A stretch of DNA of 64,000 nucleotides. Origin: Galdieria partita (taxonomy: Eukaryota; Rhodophyta; Bangiophyceae; Galdieriales; Galdieriaceae). The stretch covers positions 1-64,000 of the forward strand of contig BQMJ01000057.1 in the NCBI GenBank assembly GCA_025991245.1. Direction: 5' to 3'. The position numbers and the translations under genes are program-made. Shown piece after piece: positions 51,730 through 62,006 of this stretch (position 1 is its first letter; every line of letters begins with the position of its first letter). The notes under the pieces are model-generated. The model searched no databases. It saw only the letters and a list, made by a program, of their open reading frames with translations, and was not told the DNA's origin.

Positions 51730-51733
<4 letters not shown>

Positions 51734-51907
51734 CCGAGAAAGATATCTCTATAGGCATTGGATATATATTATACAATACATATAAAAAGGAAAATAATGA
51801 GCTGTATACTTGTATGCTTTGTAAAATGCAATGGAGAATTACAAGATATATATACTATGACCATAGACGGTTAGATTCAATACTTTGTCATTTTAGATTG
51901 TCGAATA

Positions 51908-52129
51908 ATGATCATATTTGGCCCGCTTAGTTGGAAGACGAAAAGTGGTAATCGAGTGACTATATTTGGCGCCTTTTTCACTTTACCTCTTATGGGATAT
52001 TCTCTTTGGCAATATTATCAACCAGGAAAGGATATTGAAAGACAAGGTTCTACGAATATATCAAAGCCAGAAAAGGGTCTACTAGTTGACAACTCCCAGC
52101 CCTGGAAGGATTCTGACTCGAGTCTGTGA
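51908..52129 (+). CDS. Small single-span membrane protein, unknown
   Basis: A 73-residue open frame starting MIIFGPLSWKTKSGNRVTIF, with one hydrophobic segment (VTIFGAFFTLPLMGYSLW) followed by a polar tail. The size and layout resemble small accessory subunits of organelle membrane complexes, but I do not recognise a family. It lies between the sugar transporter and the ROMO1-like gene. No intron. It could be a real short gene or chance; the ATG and clear membrane span favour a gene. Confidence 0.45.
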   Translation: MIIFGPLSWKTKSGNRVTIFGAFFTLPLMGYSLWQYYQPGKDIERQGSTNISKPEKGLLVDNSQPWKDSDSSL

Positions 52130-52465
52130 ATACAGTTGTATTCATATCGTGATAGGTTTCTGCTTTAGTTGGGCGATAGCGAATAACTTTGCTCCTAGCG
52201 TGGTTTGGAGATAATGCAAGACTAGATACTTTGTATCAGTAAATTACTATATTTTGATATCATACTAGTCTTTGTAGTTGAGGTTTCCTATTGTGGATTG
52301 TTTCTCTCTTTTATGATATTTCCTCTCTCTTTTTCAATATAATCATAATATAATATATATATATAAATAGCTTATGAAGAAAGGAATAAATGATTGCGGC
52401 CAGCCTCATAGGGAGGGGAAGATTGGTAGTACTCAAGTTGACGATTGGTTCGAGTGATTGTCAGT
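52130..52465. other. Intergenic spacer upstream of the ROMO1-like gene
   Basis: About 335 bp of AT-rich sequence with short AT runs near 52350-52370. No gene seen; probably the promoter of the ROMO1/Mgr2-like gene. Confidence 0.5.
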
Positions 52466-52780
52466 ATGAGTCCAGAAACTAGAGATTGTATGAGAAAAAT
52501 ACAAATGGGTGCTTTACTGGGTAGTATGGTAGGTGGATCGTTTGGTCTTTTATATGGAGGTTTTGAAGCCTTCCGACATAAAGGATTGACAGGGCCACAG
52601 GTAAGTAATTAGAATACAAAGTATGAGTATTATGTACGTTGCCATTTAGTTAAATATTTCTATGTTGGGTAGAGAATTGGATTGGCTTTAAGAAGTACAG
52701 TTGGAGCTGGTATTGCTTTTGGTTTTTTCCTTGCTGTCGGAACGGGAATTAGAGGCTGTGGTGCGCACGAAAGATACTAA
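52466..52780 (+). CDS. ROMO1: ROMO1/Mgr2-like mitochondrial inner membrane protein
   Basis: Two exons, 52466-52600 and 52673-52780, with a GTAAGTAA...GGGTAG intron; 80 residues. The sequence CMRKIQMGALLGSMVGGSFG, then RIGLALRSTVGAGIAFGFFL and AVGTGIRG, aligns with ROMO1 (CFDRVKMGFVMGCAVGMAAG ... GTFGTFMAIGMGIRC). Two Gly-rich membrane spans with GxxxG spacing. Yeast Mgr2 sits at the TIM23 channel and controls lateral release of membrane proteins; human ROMO1 also supports import. The TIM23 gene lies 4.3 kb upstream on the same strand. Complete for the family. Confidence 0.88.
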
Positions 52781-52847
52781 TAAATAAATAGTCAACGAGT
52801 AGGAACTTTTTGTGTTGAAATACTTGGTCCATATAGTCCTAACGGAT

Positions 52848-55800
52848 ATGATATTCTTCCGTAAACTACTTTTTACTTTTGGCCATTGCTGGTTGTTGGG
52901 AAACTTGCAACAAATGGCTCCTATACGTATTCTGTATTATCCAGACCGTATTGTTATACAAAATATTCGTTCGTTTATAAACAACACAGACTTGAGCGAT
53001 ATTAACGCTATAATTGACGCAACCAATCAACTTGCCACACCAAATTCTGTAGGACAAGATGTTGAAACTTCCTTTCTAGTCCTTCCTTTTGATGGTCAAC
53101 CCATAGAGACAACCAAAGAACCCAACGGCAGGCCACTGGGTGTGGAAGCAGCTGTTGGATTTTTGGGAGTTTTACAGTTATTTAGTGGACCATTTGCTAT
53201 ATTTGCGTTACAAGTGAAACGAGTAGGTCAACTCCCAGGTGCTATTCCAATTTATGCCATTGTCAAGGTGAGTTGTTAAAGATATGTATATTCCCAATTG
53301 TATATATTTTATGTCATTAGATTCGTTTTGCAAAGTTATTTGTAGGTGCTGATACCAAAGCAGACAGAGAATTGGGTGTATCACAAACCAAACTGTTGGA
53401 GTCTGGGCACGTTTTTTTCTCAGTAGAGTGTGACTTGACTAGAAGACTACAGAAACAATATTCTTCCAGCAATATATCTTCTGATAGTTTTTCGTTTTGG
53501 TGGAATTATCGTCTTTGTGAATATTTGGGCACTACTTGTAGTGATTGGTGCTTGAAGACTATTTATGGGTTTGTGGAAACGACAGAATTGCAATTGGTAT
53601 GTCATGAACATACAAATAGTGCTTTAGAAGATTGGAAAGGGAATGAATCTGAACCTTTTATGATGACATTGATCAGTCGTCGAAGTAGAAAGAGAGCTGG
53701 TTTGCGATACATCACTCGTGGAATTGACCGAAGAGGAGATGTCGCCAATTTCGTTGAAACTGAACAAATTATTTGGAAGTCCTCTTCTGGAAGAAAGAAT
53801 AGTTCTTTTTCATCTTTTGTGATCATTCGAGGTTCTGTTCCTGTTTTCTGGAGACAAAATAAGGGCTCCGTCAAACCTCCTCCTGAATTGGATGCACCAC
53901 TTGACTTGTGTAGACAAAGTTTTCGAAAACATTTTCAAAACCTTATTCGTTCCTATGGCTCTTTGGTAGCACTCTCTTTGGTCGATCAAACTGGTTCCGA
54001 AGCAATATTAGCTGCTACTTATGCTAGACATTTTGAGTTGGATATGGATGAACTATGTTCTCAGTTAACTTCAGATAATGTATCTCCTTTCTATCGCCCA
54101 CAACTTGTTTCATTTGACTTTCATAATCATTGTTCTGGAACAGATTGGGAACACGGGATGCAAACTTTACTTGCGCAAGTCAAAAGTTTTGCTAGTAGAC
54201 AGAAATTCTTTGTATTGCACAGTCAAGATGAGGGCAATTGTACAGTTCGTAGTTTACAAGATGGAGTATTTCGTGTCAATTGTGTCGATTGTTTGGACCG
54301 AACGAATGTAGCTCAGAGTGCGATTGCTCGACATTTATTAATACCTCAAGCCAAATCAGTTTTTATTGCTGGGATGCATTGGAATAAGACGAGACCTAAC
54401 AACCTAGTGGGACCTTCTCGTTTAGAAACAACGAGTGAAACTCAGTTTAATAAGATATGGTCGAATAATGCCGATATATTATCCAAACAATATGCAGTAA
54501 GTATTTCAAATATACAACTAGATGATATGGAATGATTGATCAAAAGGGAACTGGAGCTTTGAAAAGCGATTATACACGTTCTGGAAAGCGTTCAACCAAA
54601 GGACTATTCAAAGATGGAGTCAATTCAGTGATGAGAATGTATTATAAGAATTTTGTGGATGAAGAACGACAAGATGCTGTGGATTTATGGTTAGGAGTTG
54701 CGGTAACTCAATCAGCATTTTCACGTACTTTATTATGGAGTAGATATAACAATGTTCAACGTTTGTCTCCAGGAGGAGATAAACAATATGTTATGGTTGA
54801 GTTGAGAGAACAAGGAATGGTAGTGACATCTCCTGAAGGTATTCATTATGAATATCCGAGAAAGAGTTTTCTGCAATGGAGTAAGCGTTTATCAACTTCA
54901 GGCAAGGCTAGGCTTAGATTGTGGTTTGATGAGTCTGTCTATCCCGAATCTCTTCCTATAGCCAATCCTTTGGACTTGCATTTTCACAAAGGAGGTCCAG
55001 CGGCTAGAGAACGATTCTTAAGAGCTTTAGTAAGTTGGTCGGATTTATCTATTCCAGGATATGGTCAACGCATAAGAGTCCGAGTATTCTCTACTTGTCA
55101 TGAAGCACCTTCCAGTTTGAGTGAATGGAATATTCCTTATTATGATGAACAATTTCACTCGGATGAAAGTCATTCCAATGATATTGAAGTACTTTGTCTT
55201 GTGGTTCCTTCACCTGGTCCGAATAGTCGTAAATACGGTTTGGCAGCGGTTCCTTTAGATATGGATACATTTGGTTATCGTTTAATCAGTGCTATTGCTG
55301 CAGATAGAATATTAGGCCCAGCTATGGCTGTCTTTGTGAAAGGCAATATTTCTAAAGGCTTGATTATGGAAGTGAATGAACATGCATATCGTTCCAGTAT
55401 GACTAGTCGATCATCTCTGATGAATCCTCATTCGGATATCTACAACAACACTCGTTTAGATAAATCAAATAGTCATAATGGAGGAGTTGCTATTTGTTTG
55501 GAAGTTTCTGGAGTTGCCTTGTGTTTTGTAGGTGTTCATGTGGAGGTAAGATTCATTTGATTGGATATTTGTATGATGATGAATAACATATGGATAGGGT
55601 CCACGTGAATTATTTGATGTCTTAACCCATTTAAGAGTAGGAAGACCAGACTTTGATATTACTAATCAGTTTCCTTATTTCTATTTGAGTGGCACTGTAC
55701 ATGGAGATCTTCATTGGTCAAGGAAGAATGCACAAGGCCATCCCATATGGGCTCAAATGGCTGATGGCTCACAAGTAATGACATTAGAAAGTGGAATATC

Positions 55801-56890
55801 TTTGATGAGAAATTCTTTTCCTGGTTGGGAGTATTTAGAGAACTTGAAACTTCATGAAAGAATTCCATTTCATAGTGCTAATCATTTACTTGTACAGCCA
55901 CTTGTAGATGAATATATACCCGGTAGACCATTACCTCAGTTGACCAAAGACATATATATTTGTGATATTTGGATTTCTCATTTAGCTGCCAGCAATCTTC
56001 GTCTTCCTCCAGGCACAGACCCTGGACTTCCATTGAGTTTCTATTTAACATTTGAAAATGATTGGGTTGAAGATGGAGTGACGACCAAGGTAGTCCAACG
56101 TGGTAATCAACCTTATTGGTCGGAAGTGGTATTGGTTCGAATGCTATTGACCCAAGATGTGGCAGACCTTTGTGATCCATATTTATTAGGCCGTGTTATG
56201 ATTGAGACACCTTTTGTGGAAGATATAGCAGCGGGATATTTTATTTTACCACTTTATGCATCAGGAAACTTTGATATTCCTATTCGATTGGGTGGCGTTT
56301 ATGCTGGACGTTTATCTGGTTGCTTACAAATACAAAAGATGCCCATGACAGAAACTTTGGATGATAAGAACAGTTGTCAGTCTTCTTCCAATAGGGATGA
56401 AATGAACTCTACACAATGGGATAGCCAATCTCATGTTTCCATTCCATCCAGTCATCGTTCTCCACATATCAAACGAACCAACAAGAAAAAAGTTCGTAAA
56501 TGGGTAGGTAAAGTAACCAATATATTTCGTAATCGACATCGAAGTGGTTCAGATGCATTTGATACTCCACAAAGTCACGAGGAATGTGCTGTATCCACTC
56601 CTATGAATTCTACAGATGACCTGAGTTATAAGAATCAAGTAAGAGTATCCGCTGAAGAGCCAACATCATCGGAGTCATCATTAGAAGAAGAAGAAGAAAT
56701 ATTGCATAATATGAACGAACAAGATGGCTATGATTCTTCATCTCTTATTGACTTGGATTATCAACCGAGTGAATCCAACTCTAAGGATTCGGCTATTCTA
56801 CAAAGGAGCTTTGATGATTTGTTGATAAATGAAGAGTCGATGGATTCAAAGAAGAGCAAACCAAGTGTAGATGATTTATTGAATGGTTGA
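52848..56890 (+). CDS. Synaptojanin-like phosphoinositide phosphatase (SAC, 5-phosphatase-like, C2-like)
   Basis: Four exons; introns near 53269-53320, 54498-54550 and 55545-55598. The N-terminal SAC domain includes [52 protein letters not shown] and the catalytic Cys-x5-Arg motif [10 protein letters not shown], and ends [16 protein letters not shown]. After it comes a region matching the second half of an inositol 5-phosphatase domain: [20 protein letters not shown], then [20 protein letters not shown] with GDLHW where active enzymes have GDLNYR. No clear end motif with Asp-His is found, so this domain looks inactive. A C2-like domain follows ([19 protein letters not shown]), then a basic segment and an acidic tail with two DDLL motifs. 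The first ATG at 52848 was chosen; 52914 is an alternative. It should act on phosphoinositides at membranes. Confidence 0.85.
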
Positions 56891-57005
56891 TGAAATTCAC
56901 CAGAGAAGTGTACAATATATGTATAGAATGAAGGAATGTTGTGGCCATTCATTGATGGATGAGCAACCACAGCATTGTCAATGTCATTTTTGGGTGAATT
57001 AGGTC

Positions 57006-58426
57006 ATGAGAGGCGTTGGCTGGTTTCGTTTCTGTGATGTAAGAAAAAGAATATCTTTTCTATGTCGTCCATCCTATATGATTGATACTGTATTTTCTCT
57101 AGTCCAAAGGTTTATTGCATAAACTTTATGCTCCTTGTGCTTTTATCAAACGTACTTTTGTTACAGAAACTTCTACAGGACTCAAAAAGACGGCACTTTA
57201 TGATACTCACCTAAAATATGGGGCAAAGATGACAGAGTTTTGTGGATACGAAATGCCTTTGCAATACACTGATGGTATAAGAGATAATCACTTGTTTGTA
57301 AGAAAAAGTGCTGGTCTATTTGATGTATCCCATATGGGTCAAGTTCGGTAAGCAGGAATCATTTTGCAATCGATCACTTATCTTGTTGAAAGTATTTATG
57401 GTCGACATCGTGTTTCCTTTTTAGAGCGCCTTGTTGTAGGGGATATAGCCGCACTTCCTCCTTATCACGCTGTCTTGTCCCTATTGACCAATGAACTAGG
57501 CGGTATCATCGACGACACAATAGTTACCAATATGGGTGATCATATGTAAGTGATTGCCTTGATGCCACGTGATATATTCATATGGGATATAGTAATATGG
57601 TGATCAATGCTTGTTGTCGTGACAAAGACATATCCCATCTACAATATTATGCAGAACAAGCACGCAACAAAGGTGAAGAGGTGATCATTGAACTGCAAGA
57701 ACACAGAGGTCTAGTTGCGTTGCAAGGTCCTCATGCGATGAAAGTACTATCCAAACATGTAACTGAAGACTTGACCGAGTTGCAGTTTATGAATGCTCGA
57801 GTGATGTGGGTTGATGATGTGGAGTGTTTGGTGAGTCGTTGTGGTTATACAGGGGAAGACGGATTTGAGATATCGGTGCCTAATGATTCCATTCCAAAAA
57901 TATTTGATAGTTTATGTGATTCTTCTATGGTTAGGCCAAGTGGATTGGGAGCTAGAGATAGTTTGAGGTTGGAAGCAGGGTTATGTCTTTATGGTCAGGA
58001 TATAGATGATCGCACAACTCCAGTAGAAGCTTCCCTTAGTTGGACTATTGCAAAGAGTCGTCGAGTGAGTTGGTTTGGATACAATCATGGAGTGATAAAT
58101 TTGAATATATATAGGAAAGTGGAGGTTTCTTAGGGGATAAAGTAATATTAAAGCAGTTGAAAGAAGGAGTTGAACGTCGTCGAGTGGGGTTTATTTTACA
58201 AGGAGCTCCTGCTCGAGGTCATGAAAGTATCTTTGTGGATGATCGAGTGGTTGGACAAGTAACGAGTGGTGTGTTTAGTCCATGTCTGGGTAAACCTATT
58301 GGAATGGGTTATGTGGAAAAGAAATATCAAAAGTCAGGCACTCTTATTCAAGTGGAAATAAGACAAAAGAAAGTTTCAGGTGAATTGGTGAAAATGCCAT
58401 TTGTTTCTACTCATTACTATAAATAA
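57006..58426 (+). CDS. AMT: Aminomethyltransferase (glycine cleavage system T protein)
   Basis: Moves the aminomethyl carbon from H protein to tetrahydrofolate. Five exons with short introns (near 57039-57110, 57348-57424, 57546-57598 and 58061-58114). The first exon gives MRGVGWFRFCD and the N-terminal ~40 residues resemble a mitochondrial transit peptide. Family blocks: GAKMTEFCGYEMPLQY, SAGLFDVSHMGQVR, NELGGIIDDTIVTN, LVALQGPHAMKVL, VSRCGYTGEDGFEISVP, RPSGLGARDSLRLEAGLCLY, then RRRVGFILQGAPARGHE and the GFxSP-like TSGVFSPCLGKPIGMGYV. All core motifs are intact. It works with the P protein encoded at 23.9-27.7 kb. The next gene starts 2 nt after its stop. Confidence 0.95.
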
Positions 58427-58428
58427 AA

Positions 58429-58766
58429 ATGGTCGGTAAAGCCATGTCCACCAAACCTAAAGTACTTGCTCTATATCGACATATGTTGAGATGTATCAAG
58501 ACTTTACCCCAACAAGTACAACCCTATTATAAATACTATGTAAGACAAGTAAGTTATTATTGCTTTTTACTAGAACCATCAACTCACGCACTGTTACTCA
58601 AATAGCAGTTCAATAGCCATGCAGATGAGATGGAAGAAGAAAGAGTGGAAGAAATAGTATCCATATCTCGTTCTTATATTCCATATATATTGAACAAAGT
58701 AAGTTGTTTATTATTCATGGAGAATAACTTTAACATCCAGCATAGTACAACAAACCACCCACTTAA
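58429..58766 (+). CDS. LYRM9: LYR-motif protein, LYRM9-like
   Basis: Three exons; introns GTAAGTTATT...AAATAG (about 58550-58605) and GTAAGTTG...CATAG (about 58700-58745) remove stops and leave about 79 residues. The protein has the LYR signature LALYRHMLRCIKTLP, then QPYYKYYVRQQFNSHADEME, RSYIPYILNKYNKPP. This aligns with LYRM9 (LYRYLLRCCRQLP...HYKHAVRQSFRVHSDE...MNKYKK). LYR proteins bind acyl carrier protein in mitochondria and help build Fe-S or respiratory complexes. The ATG is 2 nt after the T-protein stop; a second ATG lies 15 nt further. The TAA stop shares TTAA with the stop of the convergent EBP2 gene. Confidence 0.82.
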
Positions 58767-59545
58767 CGTGTTGACTTTGAAAAATAACGACCTTTTGGCT
58801 TTCTTTTCTTTACTATTCCTCGACCCACCGCAACTTTTTGTTTCCTTTTCTTTTCTGTTGCTGACCAGTGACTCTTACTACGACCCACTTCTTCCACTTC
58901 AAGTAACTCCACCGGAAAGTCGTCGTCATCATCTTCTTGTTCCAAATACTCCATTGTTCTTGTATTCTTCTTTTTGCGTTGTTTCTTGAGTTGTTCTACA
59001 TTTTCTTGAAATTGCTTGGACTTCTGTTTCCTTTCCTTTTCTCTTTCCAGTTGTAGTTGTTTGGCTTGTTTGGCTGCTTCTCTTTCTTCCTTTCTCTTTC
59101 GAATACGCTCCACTCTCTCTTTCTCAGCCATCAGTCTTTCTTGTATTTTTTCCATATGTTTGTCATCCTTTACCATATCAGCAAAGTAGTCGTCTGGTCG
59201 TCGATAAGGGAATCCCAACTTGTGTAAAGTTGCTATGACTTGAGAAACTGACTCTGCAGTTTGCTCCATGAACACTGATTCTCGTTCCAAGTCATTCATA
59301 GCCAACTTGTCTGTCAAATGTCCAGAAAGAGTAGCTAACAAAGTCTCTTGTAAGCTTCCTCGTATCTCCATTGTTTGGAAGCATTCCTCTAGTAGCGCTG
59401 GTTCATGAATAGTTGTAACAAGAGTTTTTCCTTTGATCAAGTCTTTTGATACAGCTGTCAACTCACCATCTTGTTCTAACCATGCTATGTTGTTATTCTG
59501 TTGCGTTGTATCGGAAGACGACTCCATCATTGCTTTACAATCCAT
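58763..59545 (-). CDS. EBP2: rRNA-processing protein EBP2
   Basis: Nucleolar factor for 27S pre-rRNA processing and 60S subunit assembly. Single exon, 260 residues. The N-terminal half is acidic to neutral (IAWLEQDGELTAVSKDLIKG). The conserved core is ERESVFMEQTAESVSQVI, LHKLGFPYRRPDDYFADMVK and DDKHMEKIQERLMAEKERVE, followed by a long basic coiled region (RIRKRKEEREAAKQAKQ) and an RGIVKKRKPKGRYFSKS end typical of EBP2. Start: ATG at 59545, overlapping the divergent ALADIN ATG; the next ATGs are about 15 nt further in. The stop overlaps that of LYRM9. The gene is thus boxed in on both sides with no free spacer. Confidence 0.92.
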   Translation of the reverse strand: MDCKAMMESSSDTTQQNNNIAWLEQDGELTAVSKDLIKGKTLVTTIHEPALLEECFQTMEIRGSLQETLLATLSGHLTDKLAMNDLERESVFMEQTAESVSQVIATLHKLGFPYRRPDDYFADMVKDDKHMEKIQERLMAEKERVERIRKRKEEREAAKQAKQLQLEREKERKQKSKQFQENVEQLKKQRKKKNTRTMEYLEQEDDDDDFPVELLEVEEVGRSKSHWSATEKKRKQKVAVGRGIVKKRKPKGRYFSKSTR

Positions 59546-60793
59546 GTCGTCGACTCCCCACACAACTTATCTAGAATACCAGGCTCTACTAGTTTCTTTT
59601 GCTAGAGAAGATTTCTCTTCACAAGTACAAGAATGGTTACATAAACAGTGGTCCAGTGATACGCTTCTAGAACAAGCTATTCCTTGGGCCCGTAGTATTC
59701 CCAATATATATCCTGATACTTGTTTGCAGCAGTGGTCGAAATACGCTGATGATAATAATATGGATCGGTCAAGAACCAAAGATAGTGGAAAGACTTCTTG
59801 TGTAGGTCTCTTTCGGTGGACTCCTTGTGGTCAGTACGTTGCGTGTGTAATAGAAACGGATACCATAGTCATATTTGATTTACAACAACAGCAACATTGG
59901 CAAACTTTGCGCTCACACTTACAGCACAGCATTCGCAGTATATCTTTTCGACCAACTTGTTCTTGGCAGTTGGCAGTTGGTTGTTGGACGGGAATCGCTT
60001 GGTGGAAAAGGAATCAGTTACATTGGTTGACTTGGAAACAGCACAAACAAGTGGAGCATATTAGTTGGAGTAAAGATGGTTCTCTATTAGCGTCATTCAG
60101 TAGTCTTGATCGCTGTATTTTATTATGGGATGTGGGATTGTCGCAAGCTTTGGTACTGGTGAAGGAAACGACGATTCCTGTTTGTGATGTTTCTTTTGGA
60201 GTTTGTGGGGAACCGTTTTTATTCGTTGGCCATTCTTCTTCACAATATCATTTTACGATATTGGATACTTTGGAATGGAAACCTCAACGATGGAAAAAGC
60301 AACAACGCGTGCAAAGCCAATGTAAAGTAGCTTGGAATGAACATGATTCTGCTTCTGTTGCCATAATAGCTTCTAGCAACCAATTATACGCTCTTGATAT
60401 ATCAGAACAACAATTGCTTTGGACAGAATATATATCCAATGTACCTGATCATGCACATTTGGTGGATATCGTATGGGATCCGAGTGCTCAACGACTAGCA
60501 GTCATGTTGTTGATACCCGACCAAGAATATCGTACTCTCATAGCCCTTTATTCAACACAATGTGAGCCCATCTTTCGAATGGATTTAATAGGTTGGATAA
60601 CTGGACCTGAATCTCCTTCTGATCACGCTTTATGTATGTCCTTTCAACCATCCAGTTGTTCATTTGGTGCTTTATTAGGTAAGTTGCCATTTTATTCCAT
60701 TTGTATCTCACATATATATATATTATGAACGGTACAGCTATATCTTGGAGTCAAGGAACGATTCAACTCATTCCACTTGTCTTTGCCAAATGA
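59544..60793 (+). CDS. AAAS: Nucleoporin ALADIN (WD40 protein)
   Basis: Nuclear pore WD-repeat protein. Two exons; the intron starts GTAAGTTGCC near 60680 and ends GGTACAG near 60737; about 395 residues. After an N-terminal ~75 residues, repeats include LFRWTPCGQYVACVIETDTI, IRSISFRPTCSWQLAVGCWT, VEHISWSKDGSLLASFSSLD followed by ILLWDV, and the C-terminal GALLAISWSQGTIQLIPLVF, which matches the ALADIN ending (SWS.G.I.fiPl.F). The FTILDTLEWKPQRW segment corresponds to the conserved ALADIN insert before the last repeats. The start ATG shares CATG with the divergent EBP2 start; an open frame continues upstream but antisense to EBP2. The stop is 7 bp from the stop of the next gene on the other strand. 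Confidence 0.8.
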
Positions 60794-60800
60794 TATCCCT

Positions 60801-62006
60801 TCATACTTTTCCTTGTTCGATAAGATATTGACAAAATGGACACGAGGTTTGATAATCAATCAGCGGAGCTTCTTCTTGTTTCAAAAGACCCACTACTTGT
60901 TGTAAAAAGTCCAGAAATCGATCATCTTCTCGTGGAACAGGCAAATATTCTAATCGGCCACCAAATGATGCTTCCAATGCTTGATGTGGAAGCATAGAGG
61001 ATGTATCCACTTGAAAGGATTGTGGTCGAAAAGTTATCAACCCCATATTACTTACTGTTCCTAGCAAATGACCCGTTGTTTCGTTGTGCAGCGGATTCTC
61101 TAAACTCCAAGCATAAGCATGTAGCTGTCTCGAATAAATGGGAGCCAAATGATTTCCAATCTGACTCGTTTTAAAGTCAACCAATCCGATCGTACCATCA
61201 TCCATTTGTAAGTAACTATCGATCTATCCACGAGTGAGTAGAATAGATATGATGGAATCCCCCAGTAATGGCTATCCTTTACCTTGCCTCTTAGTAATAT
61301 CCAAGCATCATATTTGGCAATCTTCAATGGTCGACTTTCAATCCATATGGCTGAAGACCGCGGCAAAGTAGCAAAACTACCACCACAGTTTGGAAAGTCT
61401 TGCCAAAATTCTTCCGTTCTTCTACCCGAAAAGAATTGCTTCATTTGTTGGTCGATAGCTCCAAACACACTAGGAAATGGCAATCGTGGACGGTATAATT
61501 TGCGATGTACTTTTAAATAAAAACAACGAGGACATTCTTCCCATAAAAAGGTTAAATCACTAGGAGCAATAAGAAAGGTTTCTTCAGCTATACAAGCTTG
61601 GCATCACTAGTGCAATCCATAAAGTTGATTACTTACACGAAATCGGTCTATGACTTTTGCCGTGGAACGACAGGTTATGGGTTGGCTGCGTACTTTTTTC
61701 TTTGCTGTGATGTGACTTTTCCATCCACGATTGTACAGAAGAAACGGCATCTTTCCACAGCGAAGAGTGTTGTTGATGGTCTATAGTATTGTTTTCTTCT
61801 TTGCTTTGTGGACAAGGCGGTGTAGAAGAAGGACGATTCGGTTTATCCCACTTGGTAACTCTTTTCTTAGAATAGTCTCCACCAGCACTCGTCTCCTTTT
61901 TTTTACTAGATACGGTGAGTGTTCTATATTTATATGACCCTATTGTAGAGTATTGTCTTTGTATCCATGAACACTTGATCCAGCCTAAATAAGACTTTTT
62001 ACTCAT
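60801..62006 (-). CDS. RecB/Cas4-type PD-(D/E)XK nuclease with CxxC pairs
   Basis: Three exons; introns near 61585-61636 (GTAAGTAATC...TGTATAG) and 61230-61290 (GTAAAGG...GTGGATAG), both in phase. Residues in order: a basic, Ser/Lys-rich N-terminal ~130 with possible targeting (SWIQRQYSTIGSYKYRTLTV), then APSDLTFLWEECPRCFYLKV, FPSVFGAIDQQMKQFFSGR, the active site GKIDSYL...IGLVDFKTSQ (D and DFK), the QxxxY motif RQLHAYAW and a C-terminal TSCPFCQYLIEQ. This matches the RecB/Cas4/EXO5-like exonuclease group, with CPRC and CPFC pairs that could hold a metal or Fe-S cluster. Likely DNA repair or processing, perhaps in an organelle. An ATG 12 nt upstream (62018) is an alternative start. It overlaps the upstream gene by ATGA. 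Confidence 0.75.

Noticed and set aside
59433-59543. Upstream extension of the ALADIN reading frame
   Set aside because: The extra 37 codons are antisense to the EBP2 start region and do not resemble ALADIN N-termini.
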